NCBI RefSeq assembly: GCF_018336935.1
Contig: NZ_CP068771.1
Location: forward strand, 2,170,001-2,234,000
Length of the DNA stretch: 64,000 bases
Source: Serratia plymuthica
GTDB taxonomy: Bacteria; Pseudomonadota; Gammaproteobacteria; Enterobacterales; Enterobacteriaceae
Direction of reading: 5' to 3'
Under the pieces are notes generated by a model. It worked only from the letters and a program-made list of their open reading frames with translations, did no database searches and was not told the origin of the DNA. The position numbers were made by a program, and so were the translations under genes. This document shows, piece by piece, positions 38,644-48,402 of this stretch. The first letter of the stretch is position 1; every line of letters begins with the position of its first letter.

Positions 38644-38659
38644 TGGCACAGGCCATGCA
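38644..38659 (+). promoter_or_regulatory. Sigma-54-like promoter upstream of rpiR-ddpX
   Basis: TGGCAC, 5 bases, ATGCA: the GG and GC doublets have the right -24/-12 spacing, and one base differs from the TTGCA consensus. The start would be near 38671, about 60 bases before the regulator ATG. In E. coli, as I recall, ddp genes belong to the nitrogen-limitation response. Confidence 0.4.
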
Positions 38660-38732
38660 TTGTCATCATCAGTCTTTGTTACCTGAGTAACAGGCGGCGG
38701 TTTGATGACAACTCAACAACAGCGGGCGAACT

Positions 38733-39605
38733 ATGACAGACCATCCTGATGTGATCGCACAGATAGAAGCGTCATTCGCGGTACAAACCCCGACCGGCAA
38801 GCGTATTGCCGGTTATCTGCTGGCCAATCTGGCGCAGGTGCCGTTTGAAACCGCCGACGGCATCGCCCGCAGCACGGCGACCAGCGGCATTTCGGTCGGC
38901 CGTTATCTGCGCAGCCTGGGTTACCGCAATCTCGACGATTTGAAACGCACGCTGCGTGAACAAGGGGCAGCGCTGTACCAACCCTGGGGCGTCACCGATC
39001 GTCTGGGGGCTTATCGCCGGCGGCGCGAGCAGCCGCAGCCGCAAAAGCTGCGTCAGGCGTTAACCCTGGAGCTGGAAGCGATAGAACACGTTTACCAGTT
39101 GGCCGGCGGGGAGGCGTTCAACCACGTCAGCCGTCAACTGGCGCAGGCGGAAGCCGTGTTTGTGGTCGGCATTCAGTCTACGCGCGGCATCGCCAACGCC
39201 TTTTACAGCCATCTGGAATATCTGCGGCCCAGAGTCTATTACGCCGACGGGCTGTCCGGCACCTACGTGGAATCGCTCAATTCTGAATTTAGCGCGCCCT
39301 ATCTGGTGCTGACCGACACTCGCGCCTACTCGACCATCGCCCGGCAGTATTGCCAGGCGGCCTGCGCGCGCGGGCTGCGGCTGGCGCTGATTACCGACAT
39401 TTACTGCCCGTGGGCGCGGGACTACCCGATTGACCTGCTGCAGGTGAAAACCGACACCGGCCAGTTTTGGGATTCGCTGGCGCCGCTCAGTTGCCTGTTC
39501 AACCTGCTGTTGTCCTCGGTGCTGGAACAGGGCGGCGCGGCGGTGGAGCAGCGGCTGGCCAACAACCGCATCCTGCAAAAAGAGCTGGGGCAATTTGAAT
39601 CTTAA
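38733..39605 (+). CDS. RpiR/MurR-family regulator with SIS domain
   Basis: A 290-residue regulator. Residues about 1-80 are the RpiR-type HTH (GKRIAGYLLANLAQVPFETA, then TSGISVGRYLRSLGYRNLDD). Residues about 125-260 are a SIS sugar-phosphate-binding domain (EAVFVVGIQSTRGIANAFYSH). It lies 17 bases upstream of ddpX on the same strand, so it belongs to the operon and presumably controls it. SIS regulators sense phosphosugars; MurR of E. coli senses MurNAc-6-phosphate. That this one senses a peptidoglycan sugar is only inferred from the ddp neighbours. Confidence 0.82.
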   Translation: MTDHPDVIAQIEASFAVQTPTGKRIAGYLLANLAQVPFETADGIARSTATSGISVGRYLRSLGYRNLDDLKRTLREQGAALYQPWGVTDRLGAYRRRREQPQPQKLRQALTLELEAIEHVYQLAGGEAFNHVSRQLAQAEAVFVVGIQSTRGIANAFYSHLEYLRPRVYYADGLSGTYVESLNSEFSAPYLVLTDTRAYSTIARQYCQAACARGLRLALITDIYCPWARDYPIDLLQVKTDTGQFWDSLAPLSCLFNLLLSSVLEQGGAAVEQRLANNRILQKELGQFES

Positions 39606-39622
39606 CCGTATGGGAACAGGTA

Positions 39623-40186
39623 ATGAGTGACAATGTAACGTTAATTGATCTGGCCGAGGCGTTTCCCGATCTGCCGATTGAGCTGAAATACGCCGGCGCC
39701 GATAACCTCACCGGCCGGCCAATCTATCGCGAAAGCCGCTGTCTGCTGCACCCCGACGCAGCGCGTGGGCTGGCACGCTGCCTGCTGGCCGCGCGGCTTG
39801 CCGGTTTATCGCTAAAGGTGTTTGACGCCTATCGGCCGCAACAGGCGCAGGCGTTGCTGTGGCTGGCGTGCCCGGATCCGCAATATGTCACCAGCACGCA
39901 GACCGGCTCGCACCACAGCCGCGGCGTGGCTATCGACGTGACGCTGCTGGATGCGGCGGGCGCGGCGCTGGATATGGGTACCGGCTTTGATGAGATGAGC
40001 GAGCGTTCCCATCCGTTTTACCCCGATTTCCCTCCCGAGGTGCAGCGCAACCGGCTGTTGCTGAATGCGGTGATGGCCGCCGGGGGGTTTTGCGGCATCG
40101 CCAGCGAATGGTGGCATTTTGAGCTGCCCAACGCCGGTGACTATCCGCTGTTGGCCGATCGCTTCGGCTGTTTTTCTTACGATTAA
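39623..40186 (+). CDS. ddpX: D-alanyl-D-alanine dipeptidase (VanX family)
   Basis: A 187-residue zinc dipeptidase. The SxHxxGxAxD motif is SHHSRGVAID, giving zinc ligands H98 and D105, with H165 as the third and E162 as the base in EWWHFE; R71 in DAYRP is the conserved Arg. It splits D-Ala-D-Ala into two D-Ala in the cytoplasm after uptake by the Ddp transporter encoded next. It has the family's usual length. An AACAGG sequence precedes ATG 39623. First enzyme gene of ddpXABCDF. Confidence 0.9.
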   Translation: MSDNVTLIDLAEAFPDLPIELKYAGADNLTGRPIYRESRCLLHPDAARGLARCLLAARLAGLSLKVFDAYRPQQAQALLWLACPDPQYVTSTQTGSHHSRGVAIDVTLLDAAGAALDMGTGFDEMSERSHPFYPDFPPEVQRNRLLLNAVMAAGGFCGIASEWWHFELPNAGDYPLLADRFGCFSYD

Positions 40187-40220
40187 AACGACGCACCTTC
40201 AACACACCAGGAGTCAGTTT

Positions 40221-41771
40221 ATGAGCAAAGTTAAATACGCCGCGCTGGCGGTGGCAGTCACTGTGGGTCTGGCCGGTTTGGCTCCGGCGCAGGCGGCGGT
40301 GCCAAAGGATATGCTGGTGATCGGCAAAGCGGCCGACCCGCAGACGCTGGATCCGGCCGTGACCATCGACAACAACGATTGGACGGTAACTTATCCTGCC
40401 TACCAGCGGTTGGTGCAATACAAAACCGAAGGCGGCAAAGGCTCCACCCAGGTTGAAGGCGAACTGGCGGCAAGTTGGGCCGCGTCGGACGATCAACTGG
40501 TCTGGACCTTTAAGCTCAAGCCGGGCAACAAGTTCGACGACGGCAGCGAGGTTAACGCCGAGGCGGTGAAATGGTCGTTTGAACGGCTGATGAAGATCGG
40601 CCAGGGGCCGTCAGAAGCCTTCCCGAAAGATCTGCAGGTGACGGTGGTGGATCCGCTGACGGTGCGTTTCACGCTGAAAACGCCGTTTGCCCCGTTCCTC
40701 TACACGCTGGCCAATGACGGCGCCGGCATCGTCAACCCGGCGATCGCCAAGGCCAACCCGGCCGACGAAGGCAAAGCCTGGCTGGCGAACCACAGCGCAG
40801 GCTCCGGCCCTTACAAGCTGGATCGCTGGCAGAAGGGCCAGCAGTTGGTGCTGGTGCCAAATCCGCATTACGGCGGCGCCAAACCGGCGTTCAAACGCGT
40901 AACGGTGAAGATCATCGCCGAAAGCGCCACCCGCCGCCTGCAATTGACGCGCGGTGATTTGGACATCGCCGAATCTCTGCCCATCGATCAGCTCACGGCG
41001 CTGAAAAGCGAAAACAAGGTGGCGGTCAATGAGTTTCCTTCGCTGCGCGTTACCTATCTGTACCTGAACAACGGCAAGGCGCCGCTGAATCAGGTGGATC
41101 TGCGCCGTGCCATCTCTTATGCGGTGGATTATCAGGGCATGGTGAAGGGCATTCTCGGCGGCAACGGCAAACAGATGCGCGGACCGATCCCGGAAGGCAT
41201 GTGGGGTTACGATGCCGCCGCACAGCAATATAGCCTGGATGCGGACAAGGCCAAGGCCGCGCTGGCGGCGGTGAAAGACAAGCCGGCGTCGCTGAACTTC
41301 CTGTATTCGGTCAGCGATCCTAACTGGGAGGCGATAGCGCTCTCGGTGCAGGCCAGCCTGGCGACGGTAGGCATTAACGTCAAACTGGAGAAGCTGGCTA
41401 ACGCCACCATGCGCGATCGCATCGGCCAGGGCAATTACGACATCGCCATCGGCAACTGGAGCCCGGACTTCGCCGACCCCTACATGTTCATGAACTACTG
41501 GTTCGAATCCGACAAAAAAGGGCTGCCGGGCAACCGCTCGTTCTACAGCGATCCGCAGGTGGACGCACTGTTGAAAAAAGCGGTTTCGGTGTCCGATCAG
41601 CAAGTGCGCACCGCCGATTATCAGGCGGCGCAGAAAATCGTCATCGACCAGGCGGCCTACGTCTATCTGTTCCAGAAAAACTATCAGGTGGCGATGAACA
41701 AAGAGGTGAAGGGCTTTGTGTATAACCCGATGCTGGAACAGGTGTTCAACGTTGGGCAGATGAGCAAGTAA
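40221..41771 (+). CDS. ddpA: D,D-dipeptide ABC transporter, substrate-binding protein
   Basis: A 516-residue periplasmic binding protein of the peptide/nickel class (SBP family 5). It has a Sec signal peptide (about residues 1-25, ending APAQA), then DMLVIGKAADPQTLDPAVTID, the usual entry of the lobe. AGGAG precedes ATG 40221. It delivers D-Ala-D-Ala and perhaps other short peptides from cell-wall turnover to DdpBC. A strong hairpin follows before ddpB, which may keep this product more abundant than the membrane parts. Confidence 0.85.
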   Translation: MSKVKYAALAVAVTVGLAGLAPAQAAVPKDMLVIGKAADPQTLDPAVTIDNNDWTVTYPAYQRLVQYKTEGGKGSTQVEGELAASWAASDDQLVWTFKLKPGNKFDDGSEVNAEAVKWSFERLMKIGQGPSEAFPKDLQVTVVDPLTVRFTLKTPFAPFLYTLANDGAGIVNPAIAKANPADEGKAWLANHSAGSGPYKLDRWQKGQQLVLVPNPHYGGAKPAFKRVTVKIIAESATRRLQLTRGDLDIAESLPIDQLTALKSENKVAVNEFPSLRVTYLYLNNGKAPLNQVDLRRAISYAVDYQGMVKGILGGNGKQMRGPIPEGMWGYDAAAQQYSLDADKAKAALAAVKDKPASLNFLYSVSDPNWEAIALSVQASLATVGINVKLEKLANATMRDRIGQGNYDIAIGNWSPDFADPYMFMNYWFESDKKGLPGNRSFYSDPQVDALLKKAVSVSDQQVRTADYQAAQKIVIDQAAYVYLFQKNYQVAMNKEVKGFVYNPMLEQVFNVGQMSK

Positions 41772-41780
41772 TTCTCTTTC

Positions 41781-41800
41781 GGGCAGCCCTTTGGCTGCCC
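41781..41800 (+). promoter_or_regulatory. Intercistronic hairpin between ddpA and ddpB
   Basis: GGGCAGCC and GGCTGCCC around CTTT: a perfect 8-base stem with no T-run. Such hairpins after binding-protein genes often stabilise the upstream mRNA or reduce downstream expression. Confidence 0.6.
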
Positions 41801-41822
41801 CCTTGCGCCACGGGAAATGACT

Positions 41823-42839
41823 ATGAACGTTTGGAGCCTTATCCGCCAGCGCTGCTGGGGGCTGGTGCTGGTGATGTTCGGGGTGTGCGTCATCACCTTT
41901 ACCATCTCGCATCTGATCCCCGGCGATCCGGCGCGGCTGCTGGCCGGCGATCGCGCCAGCGAGGAAATCGTCCGGCATATTCGCCAGCAACTGGGGCTGG
42001 ACCAGCCGTTATACGTGCAGTTTGGCCGCTATGTGCTGGATCTGCTGCACGGCGATCTGGGCACCTCTATCCGCACCGGGCGGCCGGTGCTGGAAGACCT
42101 GCGCGCCTTCTTCCCGGCGACGCTGGAGCTGGCATTTTGCGCCTTGCTGCTGGCGATCGCGCTGGGCGTGCCGCTCGGCGTGCTGTCTGCGGTTTACCGC
42201 AATAAATGGCCCGATCATCTGGTGCGCCTGCTGTCGGTGACCGGCATCTCCACGCCGGCGTTTTGGCTGGGGCTGGGAGTGATCATTTTGTTTTACGGCC
42301 AACTGAACGTCTTGCCCGGTGGCGGCAGGCTGGACGACTGGCTGGATCCGCCCACCCATATTACCGGGTTCTACCTGCTGGATTCGCTGCTGACCGGCAA
42401 CGGCGACGCGTTTTGGAACAGCCTGCAGCACCTGATCCTGCCGGCGCTGACCCTGGCGTTCGTACACCTCGGGGTGGTGGCGCGGCAAATCCGCTCGGCG
42501 ATGCTTGAACAACTGGGCGAAGACTATATCCGCACCGCACGCGCCAATGGCCTTTCGCACTGGCGAGTGGTGCTCGGCCATGCGCTGCCGAACGCGCTGA
42601 TCCCTTCGGTGACGGTACTGGGGCTGGCGTTGGGGGATTTGCTGTATGGCGCGGTGCTGACCGAAACGGTATTCGCCTGGCCAGGCATGGGCGCTTACGT
42701 GGTGGATTCCATTCAGGCGCTGGACTTCCCGGCGGTGATGGGCTTTGCCGTGGTGGTGTCTTTTGCCTATGTGATGGTTAACTTGATCGTCGATCTGCTT
42801 TATCTGTGGATCGACCCGCGAATGGGGCGCGAGGGCTAA
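41823..42839 (+). CDS. ddpB: D,D-dipeptide ABC transporter, permease 1
   Basis: A 338-residue DppB-type permease with six predicted spans. The N-terminal helix ends in TISHLIPGDPARLLAGDRAS and the ABC-contact loop is YIRTARANGLSHWRVVLGHALPNAL. ATG 41823 was chosen over ATG 41817 because the GGGA site then has a better distance. The stop overlaps the ddpC start (TAATG). It pairs with DdpC in the inner membrane. Confidence 0.87.
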   Translation: MNVWSLIRQRCWGLVLVMFGVCVITFTISHLIPGDPARLLAGDRASEEIVRHIRQQLGLDQPLYVQFGRYVLDLLHGDLGTSIRTGRPVLEDLRAFFPATLELAFCALLLAIALGVPLGVLSAVYRNKWPDHLVRLLSVTGISTPAFWLGLGVIILFYGQLNVLPGGGRLDDWLDPPTHITGFYLLDSLLTGNGDAFWNSLQHLILPALTLAFVHLGVVARQIRSAMLEQLGEDYIRTARANGLSHWRVVLGHALPNALIPSVTVLGLALGDLLYGAVLTETVFAWPGMGAYVVDSIQALDFPAVMGFAVVVSFAYVMVNLIVDLLYLWIDPRMGREG

Positions 42840-43753
42840 TGACCATGTCTCAACTTGAACGACCGCCGTCTCAAATCGAACAACCGCCGGCGGCGGAACC
42901 TGTGCTGCGCTTTGTCGGCGCGCGGCGCGCCTGGTATCGGGTGCGGCGCAGCCCGCTGACGCTGTTGGGCGCCGCCATCATGTTCTGCGTGCTGTTTTTG
43001 ATGCTGTTTTCACCCTGGCTGGCGCCGCACAATCCGGACGCCATTGACCTGACCGCACGGCTGCTGCCGCCTTCGGCCGAACACTGGTTCGGCACCGACG
43101 AAGTGGGCCGCGACCTGTTCAGCCGGGTGCTGGTCGGCAGCCGGCAGTCGGTAGCCGCCGGGCTGGCGGTGGTGGTGCTGGCGGGCGGAATAGGCTCGCT
43201 GCTCGGCTGTTTTTCCGGCGTGATGGGCGGTACGGTGGACGCGTTGATCATGCGCTGCATGGACATCATGCTGTCGGTGCCTTCGCTGGTGCTGACCATG
43301 GCGCTGGCGGCCGCGCTCGGGCCAAGCCTGTTCAACGCCATGCTGGCGATTGCGGTGGTGCGCATTCCGTTTTACGTGCGGCTGGCGCGCGGGCAGACGC
43401 TGACGCTGCGGCATCAGGCGTATATGCAGGCGGCGCGCACCTTTGGCGCCTCGCGCTGGCATTTGATCGGCTGGCACGTACTGCGCAACGTCATGCCGCC
43501 GTTGGTGGTGCAGGCGTCGCTGGATATCGGTACCGCTATCCTGATGGCCGCCACGCTGGGCTTTATCGGCCTTGGCGCCCAGCAACCGACCGCCGAATGG
43601 GGCGCCATGGTGGCCAACGGCCGTAACTATGTGCTCGATCAGTGGTGGTATTCGGCCTTTCCCGGTACGGCGATCCTGATCACCGCCACCGGCTTCAACC
43701 TGTTCGGCGACGGTCTGCGCGACCTGCTGGATCCTAAAACCCGGGGGCGTTGA
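42839..43753 (+). CDS. ddpC: D,D-dipeptide ABC transporter, permease 2
   Basis: A 304-residue DppC-type permease. A cytoplasmic N-terminal tail of about 40 residues, Pro-rich, precedes the first span. HWFGTDEVGRDLFSRVLVGSR is the family signature and YMQAARTFGASRWHLIGWHVL the ATPase-contact loop. It starts in the ddpB stop codon; ATG 42845 is also possible. Its stop overlaps the ddpD start. Confidence 0.87.
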   Translation: MTMSQLERPPSQIEQPPAAEPVLRFVGARRAWYRVRRSPLTLLGAAIMFCVLFLMLFSPWLAPHNPDAIDLTARLLPPSAEHWFGTDEVGRDLFSRVLVGSRQSVAAGLAVVVLAGGIGSLLGCFSGVMGGTVDALIMRCMDIMLSVPSLVLTMALAAALGPSLFNAMLAIAVVRIPFYVRLARGQTLTLRHQAYMQAARTFGASRWHLIGWHVLRNVMPPLVVQASLDIGTAILMAATLGFIGLGAQQPTAEWGAMVANGRNYVLDQWWYSAFPGTAILITATGFNLFGDGLRDLLDPKTRGR

Positions 43754-44757
43754 TGAGCGACACTACGGTTTTATCGATTGATGAGCTGCAACTGGAATTC
43801 CCGGTCTACGGCGGCAGCGTCAAGGCGCTCAACCGCGTCTCGCTGCAGGTCAGGGCCGGCGAAATCGTCGGCGTGGTGGGGGAGTCCGGTTCCGGTAAGT
43901 CGGTGACGGCAATGATGACTCTGCGCCTGCTGGCCGAGGACGGTTACAACATGACCGGCGGCAGGCTGGAGCTGTTGGGCACCGACGTGCTCGGCGCCAG
44001 CGAGCGGCAAATGCGCCAACTGCGCGGTGCCCGGGTGTCGATGATTTTTCAGGAGCCGATGAGTGCGCTGAACCCGACGCGGAAAATCGGCCGCCAGATG
44101 TGCGAAGTGATCCGCCTGCACCAGCGGCTGTCGGTGCGGCAGGCGCGCGACAAGGCGATCCAGTTGCTGCGTGAAATGCAAATTGCCGATGCGGAACGGG
44201 TGATGGAACGCTATCCGTTCGAGCTGTCGGGCGGCATGCGCCAACGGGTGCTGATCGCCATGGCGTTTTCCTGCGAACCTGAGTTGATTATCGCCGACGA
44301 GCCGACCACCGCCCTGGATGTTACGGTGCAGCGGCAGGTGCTGCGCCTGTTGCAACAGAAGGCTCGCGCCAGCGGCACGGCGGTGCTGTTTATTACTCAT
44401 GATATGGCGGTGGTGTCGCAGCTCTGCGACCGGGTGTACGTGATGTACGCCGGGCACGTGATCGAAAGCGGCGCCACGGCGCAGGTGATTGACCACCCGC
44501 GTCACCCGTATTCCATTGGGTTGTTGCAGGCGGCGCCGGAACGCGCCGAACCGCGCAGCTTGCTGCGGGCCATTCCCGGTACGGTGCCCAATTTGAGCGC
44601 GTTGCCGCCGGGTTGCGCATTCAGCAACAGGTGCGGCTACGCCAGCGGCCAGTGCCGACAAACGCCGCAGTTGGCGCCTTTGGCCGCCGACCCGACGCAA
44701 CGGGTGGCCTGCTGGCATCCGCAGTCTCTCGATCTGGAGGTGAAAAATGAACCTTGA
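43753..44757 (+). CDS. ddpD: D,D-dipeptide ABC transporter, ATPase 1
   Basis: A 334-residue ATPase of the oligopeptide class. Walker A is GESGSGKSV, the signature is LSGGMRQRV, and Walker B is [12 protein letters not shown]. The C-terminal oligopeptide extension has Cys residues ([14 protein letters not shown]) that in relatives bind an iron-sulfur cluster. ATG 43753 overlaps the ddpC stop by one base, and the 3' end overlaps ddpF by 11 bases. Confidence 0.87.
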   Translation: MSDTTVLSIDELQLEFPVYGGSVKALNRVSLQVRAGEIVGVVGESGSGKSVTAMMTLRLLAEDGYNMTGGRLELLGTDVLGASERQMRQLRGARVSMIFQEPMSALNPTRKIGRQMCEVIRLHQRLSVRQARDKAIQLLREMQIADAERVMERYPFELSGGMRQRVLIAMAFSCEPELIIADEPTTALDVTVQRQVLRLLQQKARASGTAVLFITHDMAVVSQLCDRVYVMYAGHVIESGATAQVIDHPRHPYSIGLLQAAPERAEPRSLLRAIPGTVPNLSALPPGCAFSNRCGYASGQCRQTPQLAPLAADPTQRVACWHPQSLDLEVKNEP

Positions 44758-45694
44758 AGCGCTGCTGGAACTGCGCGACGTGCGGCTGCGTTTTCCCGCC
44801 AGCTATAACTGGCGCGGTAAGCCGAGAGAATATGTCCATGCGCTCAACGGGCTGGATCTCAACATCATGCGCGGCGAGACCCTGGGGATCGTCGGCGAAT
44901 CCGGCTGCGGCAAAAGCACCCTGGCGCAACTGCTGATGGGATTGTTGAAGCCCAGCAGCGGTGAGCTGCTGCGCGCCCGTTCCGGCGGTTCCTGGTTTGG
45001 CAGCGGCATGCAGATGGTGTTTCAGGATCCGCAGTCGTCGCTCGACCCGCGCCTGCCGGTATGGCGCATTATCACCGAGCCGGTCTACGTGCAGCAGCAT
45101 AATGGCGTGGCAGAGCGGCGGGCGCTGGCGGCAGAGCTGGTGCAACAGGTTGGCCTGCGGCCGGAGTCTATTGACCGGCTGCCGCATGAGTTTTCCGGTG
45201 GTCAGCGCCAACGGATCTCGATTGCCCGCGCGCTGTCCTCGCAACCGGATATCATCGTGCTGGACGAGCCAACGTCGGCGCTGGATATCTCGGTGCAGGC
45301 GCAGATCCTCAACCTGTTGGTGGAGCTGCAACGCCAGCGCAATCTGACCTATGTGCTGATCTCGCATAACGTTTCGGTGATTCAGCATATGAGCGATCGG
45401 GTGGCGGTGATGTATTTGGGGCAAATCGTCGAGCTGGGGCCCACTGCGCAAGTCTTGCGCCAGCCGCAGCATCCTTATACCCGGCTGCTGCTGGATTCGG
45501 TGCCGCGCGCCGGGCGTTTGCTGAGCGACAGCACGATTGAAGATCGCAAAGGGGAGTTGCCGGGCAATCGCCAGTTGCCGCTGGGGTGTTTTTTCCGCGA
45601 GCGTTGTCCCTACGCCGGGGAAGGCTGCCAGATGCCGCAAACGTTGCGGGTGAATCTGGGGGGCACGGCGGTGCGCTGCCACAAAGTGGCGTGA
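44747..45694 (+). CDS. ddpF: D,D-dipeptide ABC transporter, ATPase 2
   Basis: A 315-residue partner ATPase. Walker A GESGCGKST, signature FSGGQRQRIS, Walker [13 protein letters not shown]. The C-terminal extension has CFFRERCPYAGEGC, like DdpD. It overlaps ddpD and closes the ddpXABCDF operon, whose gene order matches E. coli. Confidence 0.87.
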   Translation: MNLEALLELRDVRLRFPASYNWRGKPREYVHALNGLDLNIMRGETLGIVGESGCGKSTLAQLLMGLLKPSSGELLRARSGGSWFGSGMQMVFQDPQSSLDPRLPVWRIITEPVYVQQHNGVAERRALAAELVQQVGLRPESIDRLPHEFSGGQRQRISIARALSSQPDIIVLDEPTSALDISVQAQILNLLVELQRQRNLTYVLISHNVSVIQHMSDRVAVMYLGQIVELGPTAQVLRQPQHPYTRLLLDSVPRAGRLLSDSTIEDRKGELPGNRQLPLGCFFRERCPYAGEGCQMPQTLRVNLGGTAVRCHKVA

Positions 45695-45884
45695 CGGCCA
45701 CGGCGTTCAGCGCATGGTGCCCGCGTAGCCTATCCTTCAGCCAGGCCAGATATCGCTTAACTATTAAGCCGGCTCCCGGATTAACAGGGGAAAACAAGAA
45801 GGCGGTCTGAGGCCGGCCTAAGTCCCAGCCGGTCTCAGCCCCCCGATTCTTTTTTATGAACCCTTAGGTAATAACGGAATGTTA

Positions 45885-47411
45885 TTACCGGGGGAGTGCG
45901 GCCGCGGTTTTCCAGGGGGCGAAAATCGCCAGGCTGGCCGCAGCCAGCGCCCAGGCACCGAGGCCGCCGTACAGCATCACCAGGCCAAAACTGTGCGTCA
46001 GCGCAGCATGAACCAGGGGAGCCAAGGCATCCCATTCGGGGCGTGCTTTCAACGCGCTGAGATTACCCGCCACTATCTGCTCCGCCACCGAACCTGGCGG
46101 CAAGGTAGCGAATGATTCGGGCAGCGTTTGCCGCAGGCAAGCGTCAACGCCCGCCAGCAAGATAAAACCCATGACGGCAATATTGATAGCCAAGGCGATC
46201 ATTCTGGCGCTCATGTCTATCCCGGAGGCCATGCCGGCGCGGGCATTCGACACCGAACCTGTGGTGGTGTTGGTCACCGGGGTATTGGTGATGCCCAGGC
46301 CGATGCCGGCGAGAAGTAACCCCGGCAGCATGGCCCATCCGCCGGCATGTTCGCCGCTGCTGCCTGATTTCATCAACAGGAAACCCAGCCCGAGCGCGAA
46401 TAGCCCTGCGGGGATCACGGCTCCAGGGCGGTAACGCAGAGCCAATCGCTCGCCCAGCGGGGGGAAGACCAGCGTGGGAAGCGTATAGGCGAGCAGCGAC
46501 AGACCTGTGGTCAGGCTGTCATAACCCAGCCCGATTTGAAAATAGAGCGGCAGGTAGATCATAAAGGGCCAGAAGCTGAAATTCATGCCGATGGATCCCA
46601 TCAGCGCCCCGGAAAATTGCCGATTCCTGAACACGGAAAACGCAATCATCGGATAGGGGGTGCGTCTCTCAACCCCGATAAACAGCAGCAGGCTGAGGGC
46701 CGCAGCCAGAAGAATCCCCCCGGCGCGAACGTTGACGAAACCGAACCCCGCCCCCTGAGTGATAAAATAGACCAACCCGAAAACCGACAACGACAATGTG
46801 ACGATCCCCAGACTATCCAGTTTTGCCGCCTGAGGATCGCGGGATTCTTGCACGCTGAAAATCACCAGTAACAGGGTCAGAACGGCGATGATCACATGAA
46901 TCAAAAATACCCACTGCCAGTTGGCGAGCGCCACGATAGCGCCGCCGATCGCCGGCCCAAACCCTAAACCGATGCCAAAAACGACGCCCCAAATGCCGAA
47001 GGCCTGACCACGCTGTTTGCCGCTCTGAAACTGATGCGACAATGCAGCTACCTGGCAAATCAACATGGCGCCGCCCGCCATGCCTTGCATAAAGCGGCCC
47101 GCGATCAGCATCGTCGAGCCGTTGGCCAAGCCGCAGAGTAAGGAAGTGAGGCCAAAAGCGGCAATGGCGATGATGAAAACGCGCCTGCGGCCAAACCGGT
47201 CAGACAGCGTTCCGGTGGCCATCATCACTGCGGTGCAGGCCAGGGTGTAGGCATTCATAATCCACTGCATATCGCTGAAATCGCTGTGTAATACCCGTTC
47301 CAGCGTCGGCAGTATGACCGGCACGCTGGAGATTTCCAGGCCGAACATCAGCGCGGCGAGGCAAATTGCCGTTAATGCCAGTCGGTTTTTACTGGCGTGA
47401 GAAAGCGTCAT
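45885..47411 (-). CDS. MFS drug exporter, DHA2 (14-span) type
   Basis: A 508-residue major facilitator with about 14 hydrophobic spans. Motif A is GTLSDRFGRRRVF; GLGFGPAIGGAIV is the antiporter motif C. It likely exports drugs or toxic metabolites by proton antiport. ATG 47411 was chosen; a TTG at 47426 is in frame but has no ribosome-binding site. It is divergent from a LysR gene that starts about 120 bases away and probably controls it. Confidence 0.85.
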   Translation of the reverse strand: MTLSHASKNRLALTAICLAALMFGLEISSVPVILPTLERVLHSDFSDMQWIMNAYTLACTAVMMATGTLSDRFGRRRVFIIAIAAFGLTSLLCGLANGSTMLIAGRFMQGMAGGAMLICQVAALSHQFQSGKQRGQAFGIWGVVFGIGLGFGPAIGGAIVALANWQWVFLIHVIIAVLTLLLVIFSVQESRDPQAAKLDSLGIVTLSLSVFGLVYFITQGAGFGFVNVRAGGILLAAALSLLLFIGVERRTPYPMIAFSVFRNRQFSGALMGSIGMNFSFWPFMIYLPLYFQIGLGYDSLTTGLSLLAYTLPTLVFPPLGERLALRYRPGAVIPAGLFALGLGFLLMKSGSSGEHAGGWAMLPGLLLAGIGLGITNTPVTNTTTGSVSNARAGMASGIDMSARMIALAINIAVMGFILLAGVDACLRQTLPESFATLPPGSVAEQIVAGNLSALKARPEWDALAPLVHAALTHSFGLVMLYGGLGAWALAAASLAIFAPWKTAAALPR

Positions 47412-47528
47412 GAGTTTTTTCCACAAAAGAGGGTGATGGCAACGAACAGCTATTCTGGATAAATGGATTGCATGATAGAAATGATTTAATTTATCGTTAT
47501 TAATTAATTCCCATCATGAAATTACCCG

Positions 47529-48395
47529 ATGAACATTGACCCGACACTGCTGCGCACCTTCGTTGCGGTTACCGAAACCGGCGGCTTTACGCGCGCGGCG
47601 CAGCAACTGAATCTGACCCAATCCGCGATCAGTCACCAGATCCGCCGGCTTGAGGAGCAGATTGGCCGACAGCTATTGCACCGCACTACGCGCCGCCTGA
47701 CGCTAACCGAAGACGGTGAAGATCTGTTGCGCCACGCCGGGCAGGTTTTGCAGGCGCTCGACGCCATGCAGCGGCGCTTTGAATCTTCCCCCGTTTCCGG
47801 CTCGGTGCGCTTCGGCCTGACGGAGAGTTTTCTGGGGGAACGATTGCCGCCGCTGTTATCCCGGTTCGCCCGGGCTTTCCCTGCGGTCAGGTTGGAGGTG
47901 AATGTCAGTATCGGGCTGGATCTTTGTGGCATGGTGAAGGGCAACGAACTGGATTTGGCCGTCGTGATGTCGCTGGCTGACCGCATTGAGGGTAGGCTAT
48001 TGCGGCGGACGCAACTGGTGTGGGTAGCGGCTGAGACATTCAGCCTTGCGGGCACGTCGTTGCCGCTGGCGTTGTTGCCCGCGCCTTCGGTCAGCCGCGA
48101 GGCCGGGATCGCCGCTTTGGAAAGCAAGGCTATCGAATGGCACACCGCCTTCACCTCACAAAGCCAGCAAGGGTTACGGGCGGCCGTGCTGGCGGGGCTG
48201 GGCATTGCCGTCATGGCGAGCGGCGATCTGGAGCCGGGGATGAAAGTGATCGCGGACGAATATGGGCTACCCGAATTACCCGACGTCGATTTCACCCTGA
48301 TCGTCAACGGCGCGGAGCCTGGCGCGGCTGCGCAGGCATTCGGCAAAATACTGCTGGAGATGTCGGCGCCGCTGCCTGCCGCTGGGGGAGATTAG
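47529..48395 (+). CDS. LysR-family regulator of the adjacent MFS exporter
   Basis: A 288-residue LysR protein. The HTH (FTRAAQQLNLTQSAISHQIR, about residues 19-38) is canonical and the effector domain begins at about residue 90 (SGSVRFGLTESF). The divergent layout with the MFS exporter is the usual arrangement for control of the neighbour. ATG 47529 begins the conserved MNIDPTLLRTF. Confidence 0.83.
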   Translation: MNIDPTLLRTFVAVTETGGFTRAAQQLNLTQSAISHQIRRLEEQIGRQLLHRTTRRLTLTEDGEDLLRHAGQVLQALDAMQRRFESSPVSGSVRFGLTESFLGERLPPLLSRFARAFPAVRLEVNVSIGLDLCGMVKGNELDLAVVMSLADRIEGRLLRRTQLVWVAAETFSLAGTSLPLALLPAPSVSREAGIAALESKAIEWHTAFTSQSQQGLRAAVLAGLGIAVMASGDLEPGMKVIADEYGLPELPDVDFTLIVNGAEPGAAAQAFGKILLEMSAPLPAAGGD

Positions 48396-48402
48396 GTGCG
48401 GT

